This document shows, piece by piece, positions 8,359 to 15,824 of a stretch of DNA of 20,437 bases. The notes below the pieces were generated by a model. That model worked only from the letters and a program-made list of their open reading frames with translations, ran no database searches and was not told the origin of the DNA. How positions within the stretch are numbered: position 1 is the stretch's first letter; each line of letters opens with the position of its first letter. The translations under genes and the position numbers were made by a program. The DNA lies in assembly GCA_900543885.1 (NCBI GenBank), contig UQTA01000052.1, forward strand, positions 1-20,437. The letters run 5' to 3'. The DNA is from an uncultured Clostridium sp. (GTDB lineage Bacteria > Bacillota > Clostridia > Lachnospirales > Lachnospiraceae).

Positions 8359-8407
8359 AAGGTACCTCTCTGTCATTTTATAGGTGTTCTGTTTAGTGTA
8401 CTGTTGA

Positions 8408-9475
8408 TCAGGCAGCGTGTCTGCTGTTGAAGCTGTCTTTTTTACAGGCAGCTGCAAATTCTTGTAATTTTTGCTTTGCCTCTTCTGTTAAATTCTGAGG
8501 AACTGTGATCTGGATGGTTACATACTGATCACCTTTTGTCTTTGGATCCTTCATGGAAACAATACCTCTGCCTGCAAGACGGATTTTTGATCCGCACCTG
8601 GTTCCCGCTTTAAGCTTACAGGAAACATTGCCATACAAAGTAGGAACAATGATCTCTCCGCCTAAAACAGCGGTTGTAAAAGGTACTTCTATATTTGTGT
8701 ATACATCCATGCCTTTCCGTTCATATCCCTGACGCGTTCCTACATGGACTTTGATCAGCAGATCTCCTGCTTCACCGCTTCCCAAACCAGGATTTCCCTT
8801 GCCTTTTAAGCGGATGCTCTGTCCCTCGCCGATACCTGCAGGAATGTGGACCTGAAGGTTCTGACGGCTGCCATCTGCACCTGAAAGTGTGATCACACGG
8901 TCAGCGCCGAAGGCTGCATCATCAAAGCTTATGTTGATCTCTGCCTGGGCATCACTGCCTTTTTCATTGGCAGCATCTGCGCCAAAACCACCAGAATAGC
9001 TATTAAAACCACTGCCGCCCTGATGGAAACTTCCGCTAAAACGGCTCTTTTTGCCTTTGCCAAACATATTTCCGAAAATATCTCCGAAAATATCGTCTCC
9101 TTCTCCGCCTTCAAAATGGTAGGTATGGGTTCCTGAACCTCCAAATCCATGAAAAGCACCATTGGAGAAACCGCCGAAGCCGCCGTTAAAATTGCCATTT
9201 GTATTAAAACCGCCATTTGCATCATACGCACCTGCTCCGGTTCCGTCAAAGGCTGCATGACCAAACTGGTCATATAATTTCTTTTTCTCAGGATTGCTTA
9301 AAATATCATAAGCTTCATTTACTTCCTTAAATTTTTCTGCCGCTGCAGCATTTCCTACATTGCTGTCGGGATGATATTTCTTTGCCAGTTTTCGATAGGC
9401 TTTTTTAATAGTTGCCGGGTCTGCAGTTTTATCTATTCCAAGAACTTCGTAGTAATCTCTCTTCTGTTGTGACAT
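8408..9475 (-). CDS. CbpA-type J-domain co-chaperone (DnaJ without zinc finger)
   Basis: The J-domain is at residues 6-70 with HPD at 35-37. A Gly/Phe-rich region follows (about 75-170; repeats such as NGGFGGFSNG), then the C-terminal substrate-binding domains (about 175-345). The CxxCxGxG zinc-binding repeats of true DnaJ are absent, making it a class B protein that would stimulate the ATPase of DnaK (not in the window). The start at 9475 (MSQQKRDYYEVLG) is preferred: AAAGG at 9485-9489 is 9 nt away, whereas the ATG at 9484 directly abuts that site. 355 residues. The GH3 gene follows at 49 bp without a terminator, so they are probably co-transcribed. No CIRCE element is seen upstream. Confidence 0.9.
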   Translation of the reverse strand: MSQQKRDYYEVLGIDKTADPATIKKAYRKLAKKYHPDSNVGNAAAAEKFKEVNEAYDILSNPEKKKLYDQFGHAAFDGTGAGAYDANGGFNTNGNFNGGFGGFSNGAFHGFGGSGTHTYHFEGGEGDDIFGDIFGNMFGKGKKSRFSGSFHQGGSGFNSYSGGFGADAANEKGSDAQAEINISFDDAAFGADRVITLSGADGSRQNLQVHIPAGIGEGQSIRLKGKGNPGLGSGEAGDLLIKVHVGTRQGYERKGMDVYTNIEVPFTTAVLGGEIIVPTLYGNVSCKLKAGTRCGSKIRLAGRGIVSMKDPKTKGDQYVTIQITVPQNLTEEAKQKLQEFAAACKKDSFNSRHAA

Positions 9476-9569
9476 CGTTCTCATCCTTTCTTTTGGTTAC
9501 ACATTACCGTAAAGTTTTTTGCGAATCTGTGTTTGAAAGTTTTCGCATAATCGCCTTTGTTCTATATTA

Positions 9570-9598
9570 TGTATAACACTTATAGCAGTTGTTGTCAA
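9570..9598 (-). promoter_or_regulatory. Promoter of the J-protein/GH3 operon
   Basis: A perfect TTGACA (9593-9598), a 17-nt spacer and TATACA (9570-9575) with extended -10 TG on the minus strand. The leader is about 85 nt and contains GCGAA (9521-9525)/TTCGC (9542-9546), a weak stem. Confidence 0.8.
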
Positions 9599-9628
9599 GG
9601 ATAGAACGAACTTATCTTTTTGTTATTG

Positions 9629-9650
9629 GTTACAGTTTATGCGTTCCATG
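9629..9650 (+). repeat. Member C of a short dispersed motif family
   Basis: A 22-nt stretch beginning GTTACAGTTTATGCG. It matches the copies at 18024-18045 (18/22) and 13751-13772 (inverted, 17/22). It lies at the 3' end of the DMT transporter gene. Confidence 0.4.
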
Positions 9651-9660
9651 AACCTCTTTT

Positions 9661-10614
9661 TTACTTTTTAATAAATGTTTTTACGCTGTTTACTACATAA
9701 ATGCCAAGGCATACCAAAATCAGCGCCACCAGGCTGTTGAAGGAAAATGCCTGGTCTGTCTCGCCAAGTACCAGAGCGGATAAAAGTACACCAAACATGG
9801 GGTTCATAAACCCAAATACTGTTACCCGGCTGACTGGATTGTATTTCAGCAGTATCCCCCAAAGTGTATAGGCCACAGCAGAAATAAATGCCATATACAG
9901 CAGTAATATGTATGCCGCCGCATTGCTGCCGCCATGTACTCTTCCGCCGCCTGCCAGCCCCATAAGGATCAGGATCAGACCGCCTAACATAAACTGATAT
10001 CCGCTTAATGTAACCACATCATATTTGTTTCCATGCTTTTTTAGCAATGCGCTGGAAAACGCATAGAATACCTGGGCAAATAATACAAAGCCTTCCCCCA
10101 GCAAAGATACTTTAAAGAGATTTCCTTCCTGGCCGGACAGATTCATGATAACAATACCTGCAAATCCAAGGGCACAGCCGATCATTTTTCTGGCTGTAAG
10201 CTTTTCATAGCGGAAAATAAGGCTTGCTACTAAGATAGAAATGAAAACATTTCCGCCTGTAATGATCGCTCCATGTACACCGCTGGCATGTGCCAGTCCT
10301 GTATAGAAGAAATAATACTGAAGGATCGTTTGGGTCAGACTAAGTTCTGCAATAGCTCTGGCAGAACCGGGCTGCGGCATGACCCAGTGATGTTCCTGGA
10401 TACTGTGAAACAGTATAACCAGAAAACCTGCTAATAAGAAGCGTATTCCCGCAAATAAAAGGATCGACATGGCATCTGATGACTGGATCTGGAACAGCTG
10501 ATATCCAGTTTTAATAGCCGGGGTAGCACTTCCCCATAAAAAACAGCAGATACCAGCCAGAAACATTACCACAGGAAGTCTGGTCAGTCTGTCATCATTT
10601 TGTTGTATATTCAT
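9661..10614 (-). CDS. EamA/DMT-superfamily transporter
   Basis: An inner-membrane metabolite carrier with about ten hydrophobic segments and the two EamA repeats. The first repeat includes CCFLWGSATPAIKTGY and an RFLLAGFLVIL helix, with YYFFYTGLAHASG following. The second includes YTLWGILLKYNPVSR and the conserved ending FMNPMFGVLLSALVLGE. The substrate cannot be deduced; relatives export amino acids or other small metabolites. The ATG at 10614 (MNIQQ) has GGAG five nt upstream and gives 317 residues, normal for the family. A longer frame opening with TTG at 10692 overlaps the likely promoter and was not used. No clear terminator follows; a short IR-containing motif lies just downstream. Confidence 0.88.
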   Translation of the reverse strand: MNIQQNDDRLTRLPVVMFLAGICCFLWGSATPAIKTGYQLFQIQSSDAMSILLFAGIRFLLAGFLVILFHSIQEHHWVMPQPGSARAIAELSLTQTILQYYFFYTGLAHASGVHGAIITGGNVFISILVASLIFRYEKLTARKMIGCALGFAGIVIMNLSGQEGNLFKVSLLGEGFVLFAQVFYAFSSALLKKHGNKYDVVTLSGYQFMLGGLILILMGLAGGGRVHGGSNAAAYILLLYMAFISAVAYTLWGILLKYNPVSRVTVFGFMNPMFGVLLSALVLGETDQAFSFNSLVALILVCLGIYVVNSVKTFIKK

Positions 10615-10663
10615 ATCTTCTCCATTTCTGCTGTTTAAAACAGCTTTTTCAATTGCTCCTATA

Positions 10664-10692
10664 AGGGTATCAGCAAATGAGTGGAAAGTCAA
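10664..10692 (-). promoter_or_regulatory. Candidate promoter of the DMT transporter gene
   Basis: TTGACT (10687-10692) with TACCCT (10664-10669) at 17-nt spacing on the minus strand. The -35 is good and the -10 is weak. Confidence 0.4.
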
Positions 10693-10744
10693 TTTTTTAT
10701 CAATAAATCCTGAATAAGTATTGAATTTTTTCTGATTTTGTTTT

Positions 10745-10795
10745 ACACTATATACAAAATATTTTTGTATGCCTGAAATATTTTGTATATAGTGT
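10745..10795 (+). promoter_or_regulatory. yczE1 promoter embedded in a 20-bp perfect inverted repeat (operator)
   Basis: The arms ACACTATATACAAAATATTT (10745-10764) and their exact reverse complement (10776-10795) are separated by 11 nt. The plus-strand promoter TTGTAT (10765-10770), 17-nt spacer and TATAGT (10788-10793) sits in the loop and right arm. A protein bound to the repeat would therefore block RNA polymerase. The left arm also forms a shorter overlapping dyad (ATACAAAA/TTTTTGTAT). The regulator is unknown. Confidence 0.7.
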
Positions 10796-10834
10796 CATGC
10801 AGGTTCATTTTACTGGGGAATTCTGCCTGCATGA
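10795..10834 (+). promoter_or_regulatory. 9-bp inverted repeat in the yczE1 leader
   Basis: TCATGCAGG (10795-10803) and CCTGCATGA (10826-10834) flank a 22-nt loop. They lie at the predicted transcript start, ahead of the ribosome site. It could be a leader hairpin or a second protein site. Confidence 0.45.
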
Positions 10835-10878
10835 TCTGGGGAAAATAAAATATGTGTGAAAGAACAGGAGAATTTAGT

Positions 10879-11520
10879 ATGTCATTTCAATCAATCTGTA
10901 AACGTTATTGCCTTTTTCTGGCCGGGGTTATTTTATGTGCAACAGGGATCGCTTTTATTACCCGTGCCGGACTTGGTACTTCACCGGTTTCCGGACTTCC
11001 TTTCGTGATCAGTCTTGTAACACCTGTATCTATGGGATTTTTTACTTTTTTATTTAACATGATATTTTTGACCTGTGAGGCAATCTTAAGAAAACGATTC
11101 AGTATGGAACAGGCTTTACAGATCCCGATCACTTTCTTTTTCAGCTTCTGTATTGACAAGGCCATGGCGATCATTCCTACCCGCTTTGGCGGCCCATGGG
11201 GTGCTTCCTTTGTTTATCTGGTCATCGGATGTGTGATCATGTCTTTAGGTATCAGCTTTGAAGTCATAGCTGATGTGATCATGCTGCCGGCAGAAGCTTT
11301 TGTCCGCGCCCTTGCTAAAAAGACCGGATGGGTCTTTGGAAATGTAAAAGTAGGTTTTGACAGCACTCTCACTATTCTGGCAATGATCCTGGCTTTGATC
11401 TGCTTCCATAAATTAAACGGAGTGAGGGAAGGAACGCTGATCAACGCTCTGGTAGTTGGTCAAATGGTGAAGCAGTGGAGACGACGCATTGAAAAGCCGC
11501 TGTCAAATGCCATTGCATAA
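10879..11520 (+). CDS. YczE-family integral membrane protein, copy 1
   Basis: A small polytopic membrane protein (213 residues, about five or six hydrophobic segments) of the YczE/YitT-like group, whose biochemical role is not established. Conserved blocks include ITRAGLGTSPVSGLPFV, EVIADVIMLPAEAFVRA and GVREGTLINALVVG. The second copy at 15825-16514 has the same blocks (ITKGNLGTSPISSIPYV, EVLADVVMLPGESFVRA, GVREGTIVAAILVG). The ATG at 10879 has AGGAG at 10866-10870 and aligns with the paralogue's N-terminus. An in-frame ATG at 10852 is possible but would add nine unmatched residues. It stands alone between a regulated promoter and a strong terminator. Confidence 0.85.
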   Translation: MSFQSICKRYCLFLAGVILCATGIAFITRAGLGTSPVSGLPFVISLVTPVSMGFFTFLFNMIFLTCEAILRKRFSMEQALQIPITFFFSFCIDKAMAIIPTRFGGPWGASFVYLVIGCVIMSLGISFEVIADVIMLPAEAFVRALAKKTGWVFGNVKVGFDSTLTILAMILALICFHKLNGVREGTLINALVVGQMVKQWRRRIEKPLSNAIA

Positions 11521-11546
11521 AAATCAAAGAATATTTATCATATACA

Positions 11547-11575
11547 AAGACCCGCCGGTTGGCGGGTCTTCTTTA
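11547..11575. terminator. Strong intrinsic terminator
   Basis: Ten-bp stem AAGACCCGCC (11547-11556) with GGCGGGTCTT (11561-11570) and a GGTT loop. The tail is T-rich on the plus strand. It lies between convergent genes; the minus-strand tail is weaker. Confidence 0.9.
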
Positions 11576-11605
11576 ATATATGCTGCTCATTTTTTGCTTT
11601 TATAA

Positions 11606-13555
11606 TTATAACATCCAGTCTTTGATCACGTTGTGGTCTCTTAACAGTTTTCCCACTACTGTCTTATCAATTTTTCTAAGCAGCGGCTTCTTTAACAGCT
11701 CTAACGGCAGAGGCAGTTTCATCTCCAGCGGAGATTTTCCATCCATTAATTTCACAGTACTGTCTAACAAGTCTCTCACATCGTATACACTTCCCCAGAC
11801 TTCCGGAACACCACGGTCCACACCGCAAAGTCCGTATACTGCCTCCATGGCAGTACGAACGGAATACTCCGTTGTGAAAATGGTATCTCTTGGAGTTTCG
11901 GCAAACTGTCCTAAGAATGCGGCATTTACGCAGCCATCCGGGATAACATCCGGTCTGTCTCCTGCACATCTTGGCATAAAGAATGCAGTGATGTATGGCA
12001 TCATAGTCGGGGTACAATTTGCATGGTTTGCAGCCAGATCATCGATCTCATCCACAGGAACTCCCAGATGATACAGCCACTCTGCTGTGATTTCCTTACC
12101 ATTACACTCTTTCATCGGTTTCTTGATATAATCGCCTGGAACATCTGTAAACAAACTATATACCCATACACAGATCTCATCCTTCTTCTGTGCTTTAAAC
12201 TGTCCCTGACGGTTGATGGTCCAGCTTAACAGCCAGCTGGAATCTTTACAGCTGACGATGCCTCCTGTAACAACTTTGCCGGTTCTTGGATCCCTCTTGC
12301 AGATCTTCTGGATATAAGAAATGATCTTCTCATCAGAGGTTGTTACAGTTGCAGATTCCCAGTTGGTCTTTGCAATATCAGAGCAGAACTTCTCCGGATG
12401 TCCAAAAGACTCATCCTGAGCCGCAATGTTCTTCCACAGGCTCCAGCAGCCGCTGGTACGAACTTCTGCGTTCCCTACAGGAGCATGATCCTGATCACCG
12501 TAGATTGTTCCTTCAGTACAGCTTCCGTTTGTAATAAATACCAGGTCTTTTTCAGTCAGTGCTATCTCGCCTTTAGCGTCGTCTTTTACATATTCAATGG
12601 CTTTTGCCGTTTTCTTTTCTCCCTCAATGTCAAAGCGGACATTGGTGACGCTGGTACCAAACTGGATCTGCACACCTGCTTCTTCCAGATATTTCTGCAT
12701 TGGAAGGATCAAGGACTCGTACTGATTGTAACGTGTAAATTTTAAAGCAGAGAAATCAGGCAGTCCGCCAATATGATGGATAAAACGCTGGAAATAACGC
12801 TTCATCTCCAGAGCACTGTGCCAGTTCTCAAAAGCAAACATTGTACGCCAATACAGCCAGAAGTCAGAGTTAAATACTTCTTCATCAAAGAAATCCTCAA
12901 TGGACTTGTCATACAAATCTTCATCTCTTGTAAAGAACAGCTTCATGATCTCCATACTGCCCTTCTGGCTTAAACGGAACTTACCGTCTGTATGGGCATC
13001 TTCCCCGCGGTTCTCTGTAGCACGGCACAAAGAATAGTTTGGATCATGTTTATTTAACCAGTAATATTCATCCAATACAGATGCGTTTGGCACTTCCAGA
13101 GAAGGGATACTGCGGAACAGATCCCATAAGCACTCAAAATGATCTTCCATCTCACGGCCGCCGCGCATAACATAACCTCTGGTTGGATCATCAATACCAT
13201 CACATGCGCCGCCGGCAACGTCCATTGCCTCTAAGATATGGATATTTTTTCCAGGCATCTGGGCATCCCTTACTAAAAAGCAGGCTGCTGCCAGTGCTGC
13301 CAGACCGCTTCCTACTAAATAAGCACTTTTTTCTTCAATACCTTCTGGTTTTTCCGGTCTTGCAAATGCCTCATAGTTGCCATTGGTATAATAGATTCCC
13401 TTGCTGTTTTTCGCAAACTTTCCAAGCTCTGTGTTTCGGTAATCGCTGTTTGCCTCCTGCTTTTTGCTGCGGCGCTTTCCTGCCGCTACCGCTGCAGCTC
13501 CAATACCTGCTGCTACTGCAGATACAGCTCCCACCCGTAAAGCTTTCTTATTCAT
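11606..13555 (-). CDS. ohyA: Oleate hydratase (myosin-cross-reactive-antigen family)
   Basis: A FAD-dependent fatty-acid double-bond hydratase, typically converting oleate to 10-hydroxystearate (EC 4.2.1.53). Family marks include the Rossmann loop VGSGLAALAAACF (81-93), HILEAMDVAGGACDG (106-120), the active-site block RGGREMEDHFECLWD (131-145) and the conserved C-terminal part with PYITAFFMPR and GQFAETPRDTIFTTEYS. At 649 residues it is longer than typical forms because of an N-terminal extension: a hydrophobic Ala/Gly-rich segment (about 5-26), then KRRSKK, which could anchor the enzyme at the membrane. The ATG at 13555 is preceded by a GGGAAAGGCGGG purine stretch, a weakly spaced ribosome site. 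The leader holds two palindromes. The role is probably unsaturated fatty-acid detoxification; exact substrates are unknown. Confidence 0.95.
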   Translation of the reverse strand: MNKKALRVGAVSAVAAGIGAAAVAAGKRRSKKQEANSDYRNTELGKFAKNSKGIYYTNGNYEAFARPEKPEGIEEKSAYLVGSGLAALAAACFLVRDAQMPGKNIHILEAMDVAGGACDGIDDPTRGYVMRGGREMEDHFECLWDLFRSIPSLEVPNASVLDEYYWLNKHDPNYSLCRATENRGEDAHTDGKFRLSQKGSMEIMKLFFTRDEDLYDKSIEDFFDEEVFNSDFWLYWRTMFAFENWHSALEMKRYFQRFIHHIGGLPDFSALKFTRYNQYESLILPMQKYLEEAGVQIQFGTSVTNVRFDIEGEKKTAKAIEYVKDDAKGEIALTEKDLVFITNGSCTEGTIYGDQDHAPVGNAEVRTSGCWSLWKNIAAQDESFGHPEKFCSDIAKTNWESATVTTSDEKIISYIQKICKRDPRTGKVVTGGIVSCKDSSWLLSWTINRQGQFKAQKKDEICVWVYSLFTDVPGDYIKKPMKECNGKEITAEWLYHLGVPVDEIDDLAANHANCTPTMMPYITAFFMPRCAGDRPDVIPDGCVNAAFLGQFAETPRDTIFTTEYSVRTAMEAVYGLCGVDRGVPEVWGSVYDVRDLLDSTVKLMDGKSPLEMKLPLPLELLKKPLLRKIDKTVVGKLLRDHNVIKDWML

Positions 13556-13578
13556 CGTTAATAACCCGCCTTTCCCGT

Positions 13579-13599
13579 TCAGTGATCAATTTTCACTGA
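13579..13599. promoter_or_regulatory. Inverted repeat in the ohyA leader
   Basis: TCAGTGA (13579-13585) and TCACTGA (13593-13599) with a 7-nt spacer, about 24 bp before the start codon. It could act as an operator or as a leader hairpin near the ribosome site. Confidence 0.4.
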
Positions 13600-13651
13600 T
13601 ACTGACATTTTTACTATTACCATTTTTCTTGCTAAAGATTACTTTATTATA

Positions 13652-13666
13652 TAGTATTGAATACTA
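13652..13666. promoter_or_regulatory. Palindrome upstream of ohyA, probable operator
   Basis: TAGTATT-G-AATACTA, a perfect 7-bp dyad around one base. It directly abuts a minus-strand TATAAT (13646-13651). A regulator bound here would cover a promoter region of ohyA. Confidence 0.5.
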
Positions 13667-13680
13667 CATTACCTGTATTG

Positions 13681-13709
13681 ATATTATACCCTTTCCCATC
13701 AAATGTCAA
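13681..13709 (-). promoter_or_regulatory. Candidate ohyA promoter
   Basis: A perfect TTGACA (13704-13709) with TAATAT (13681-13686) at 17 nt, or a perfect TATAAT (13683-13688) at an unusually short 15 nt. The leader would be about 120 nt and contain both ohyA palindromes. An alternative TATAAT at 13646-13651 lacks a good -35. Confidence 0.5.
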
Positions 13710-13730
13710 TACTCCCAGCCACAGGTGTAA

Positions 13731-13774
13731 TTGTTACTGTGTAACCAGATGTTGCAACGCATGAACAGTAACAA
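13731..13774 (-). repeat. Inverted-repeat element carrying member A of the dispersed motif
   Basis: TTGTTACTGT (13731-13740) and ACAGTAACAA (13765-13774) are perfect 10-bp arms around a loop containing GTTGCAAC. The right part (13751-13772) is the reverse complement of the motif at 18024-18045 (19/22, including 15 consecutive bases). It lies downstream of the flavoenzyme gene and may help end its transcript, but there is no T-run. Confidence 0.55.
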
Positions 13775-13842
13775 CCAGACAATTTCCTGTAATGACTGAG
13801 AGTATTTTTACCAAAAATATTAAATTTTATGCAATAAGTCTC

Positions 13843-15789
13843 TTAGATATCCAGTGCTGCATGATATCCCTGATAAACTGCATTTGTAATAGTAGAAACT
13901 TTTCTTGCATCTCCGATCACGCGAACAAATGGTGCACTGTTTCTCAGCGTTTCAACTACATCTGTACGCCCTCTCTGACCTAAAGCACAGATCACAGTTT
14001 CGCTGCCTATCATCTGTTCTTTTCCTTCTTTATCTTTGCAGCGGACGCCCTCTTTAGTTACTTCTTCTACCTTACATCCAGTATGAACCTGAACATACTT
14101 TTCAATTTCTTTTAACAGCAGCGGACGATGACGTACATTGGCATCTACAGCCAGTTCATCCCGCATTTCAATCAGATGTACTTCTTTTCCTTCCATACCT
14201 AAATGGATCGCACATTCACAGCCAGCCAGTCCGCCGCCCATAACAGCTACTTTTTCAGCTACACGGTCCTGATTTTTATAAAGGTCATTAACAATGATCA
14301 CATTTTCACCCTTAATGCCAGGAATTGGCGGAACTAACGGTCTGGAACCCACTGCAATGATCAGTGCATCCGGAGCTTCTTTTTCCACATATTCAGGAGT
14401 CACCTCACAGCCTAAACGGATCTCAACACCGCTCTGTCTTGCAAAACGGGCATACGTTTCTGTCAGCTGGTACATTTCTTTCTTAAATGGAATGGCAATC
14501 TCACTTTTTAAAATACCGCCCAGTTCCTCTTCTTTTTCACATAAGATCACCTGATGGCCTCTTCTGGCTGCAGTCCAGGCTGCATACAGACCGCCAGGAC
14601 CACCTCCTGCTACCAGAACTTTCTTCTTCACAGGTGCAGGCTGTACCTCATCCCCTTCCATCTCTCTTCCGATCAACGGATTTACCGTACATCTTCTGGT
14701 AGAAGTGGCTGCACGTTCTGCCATACAGGTAAAGCAGCGCAGGCAGCGGACAATATCCTCATCTCTGTTTTCCATGACTTTTCTCGGGAGGAAAGGATCC
14801 GCCAGAAGAGCACGGGCCATATAAACCACATCCGCCTTGCCGGAAGCAATGATCTCTTCCATCTGTGCCGGGTCATTTAAACCACCCAGTGTGGCAACAG
14901 GAATGGATACATGCTTTTTGATCTCAGCTGCCAGATATACATTACATCCGTGTTCCTTAAACATGGAAGGATGTGTATCACCGAATCCTCTCTGGTAAGT
15001 ACCTGCAGATACATGGAGCAGGTCGATCTTTGACTCCAGCTGCATGGCGATGCGAACTCCCTCTTCCAGGTCATATCCACCCTCAAACAGCTCAGAGCCA
15101 CTCATACGAAACTCAATGGGAAATGCTGGTCCTACTGCTTCACGGACTGCATCTAAGATCTCAGTTGCCAGACGGCAGCGGTTTTCCAGAGAACCGCCAT
15201 ATTCATCGGTCCTGTGGTTAAAATAAGGGGATAAAAACTGGTTGATCAGCCATCCATGACCTCCATGGATCATGATCATCTCAAAACCGGCTCTTTTAGC
15301 CAGTCCGGCTACTTTTCCATAAGAAGCAACAATATCTTTGATCTGTTCTTTGCTTAAGGCTTTTACCTTTACCCCATCTGCACGTACTGTATCAGACGCG
15401 CCCCACTGGCACATTTCATGCTGTCTGGACTTATCAGTCATATAAGTTCCTGCATACATACCCGAATGAGACAGCTCCAGGCTGGCTGCTGCCCCATGAC
15501 GGGAAATGGCATCTGCTGTATAGGTAGCTGCTGCCAGTGAATTTAAAATTGTGGTATCCAGATGATATGCATGAGATCCATCTGTTTCCGGATGTACCAT
15601 ACATTCGCTGACAGTTACAGCCGCAGCGCCGCCTTTTGCCCGAAGTTCATAAAAAGCAGTAGATTTTGGTCCAATACAGCCGTCATTACTAATATCCGTT
15701 CCTCCCATAGGCGCAGAAAACATACGGTTAGAAAAAGTACGTCCTGCAATGGTGATCGGACTGCAAAGATGTGGGAATTTGTGCGTCAT
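13843..15789 (-). CDS. Old-Yellow-Enzyme/Fe-S flavoprotein oxidoreductase (2,4-dienoyl-CoA reductase/BaiCD-like)
   Basis: Two-part 648-residue reductase. An N-terminal FMN TIM barrel (about 5-345) is followed by an Fe-S cysteine cluster and a C-terminal FAD/NAD(P) domain (GGGPGG at 395-400; a second MGGGLAGCECA loop). Family members reduce activated C=C bonds of enoyl-CoAs, enoates, bile acids or steroids. Barrel motifs are visible: LSHSGMYAG, GHGWLINQFLSPYFNHR and DEYGGSLENR. In HGYL-type motifs the Tyr is the usual proton donor; here it is Trp180. The cysteines C349, C352, C355 and C367 give C-x2-C-x2-C-x11-C rather than the common x2-x3-x11/12. AAAGGAG at 15799-15805 fixes the start. It follows yczE copy 2 by 35 bp, in one operon under a PadR-type operator. 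The substrate is undetermined. Confidence 0.92.
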   Translation of the reverse strand: MTHKFPHLCSPITIAGRTFSNRMFSAPMGGTDISNDGCIGPKSTAFYELRAKGGAAAVTVSECMVHPETDGSHAYHLDTTILNSLAAATYTADAISRHGAAASLELSHSGMYAGTYMTDKSRQHEMCQWGASDTVRADGVKVKALSKEQIKDIVASYGKVAGLAKRAGFEMIMIHGGHGWLINQFLSPYFNHRTDEYGGSLENRCRLATEILDAVREAVGPAFPIEFRMSGSELFEGGYDLEEGVRIAMQLESKIDLLHVSAGTYQRGFGDTHPSMFKEHGCNVYLAAEIKKHVSIPVATLGGLNDPAQMEEIIASGKADVVYMARALLADPFLPRKVMENRDEDIVRCLRCFTCMAERAATSTRRCTVNPLIGREMEGDEVQPAPVKKKVLVAGGGPGGLYAAWTAARRGHQVILCEKEEELGGILKSEIAIPFKKEMYQLTETYARFARQSGVEIRLGCEVTPEYVEKEAPDALIIAVGSRPLVPPIPGIKGENVIIVNDLYKNQDRVAEKVAVMGGGLAGCECAIHLGMEGKEVHLIEMRDELAVDANVRHRPLLLKEIEKYVQVHTGCKVEEVTKEGVRCKDKEGKEQMIGSETVICALGQRGRTDVVETLRNSAPFVRVIGDARKVSTITNAVYQGYHAALDI

Positions 15790-15824
15790 AATATTTTTCT
15801 CCTTTACATATGATAATACATTTT

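Noticed and set aside
8359..8457. N-terminal extension of the GH3 gene to 8457
   Set aside because: It would overlap the 3' end of the J-protein gene, has no ribosome site, and an AGAGAGG site supports the start at 8358.
9476..9660. Possible CIRCE (HrcA) operator upstream of the J-protein gene
   Set aside because: The GCGAA/TTCGC pair does not match TTAGCACTC-N9-GAGTGCTAA; only an ordinary sigma-A promoter is evident.
10615..10692. TTG-initiated extension of the DMT transporter
   Set aside because: The TTG is part of a TTGACT -35 box and there is no ribosome site; the ATG at 10614 gives the normal family length.
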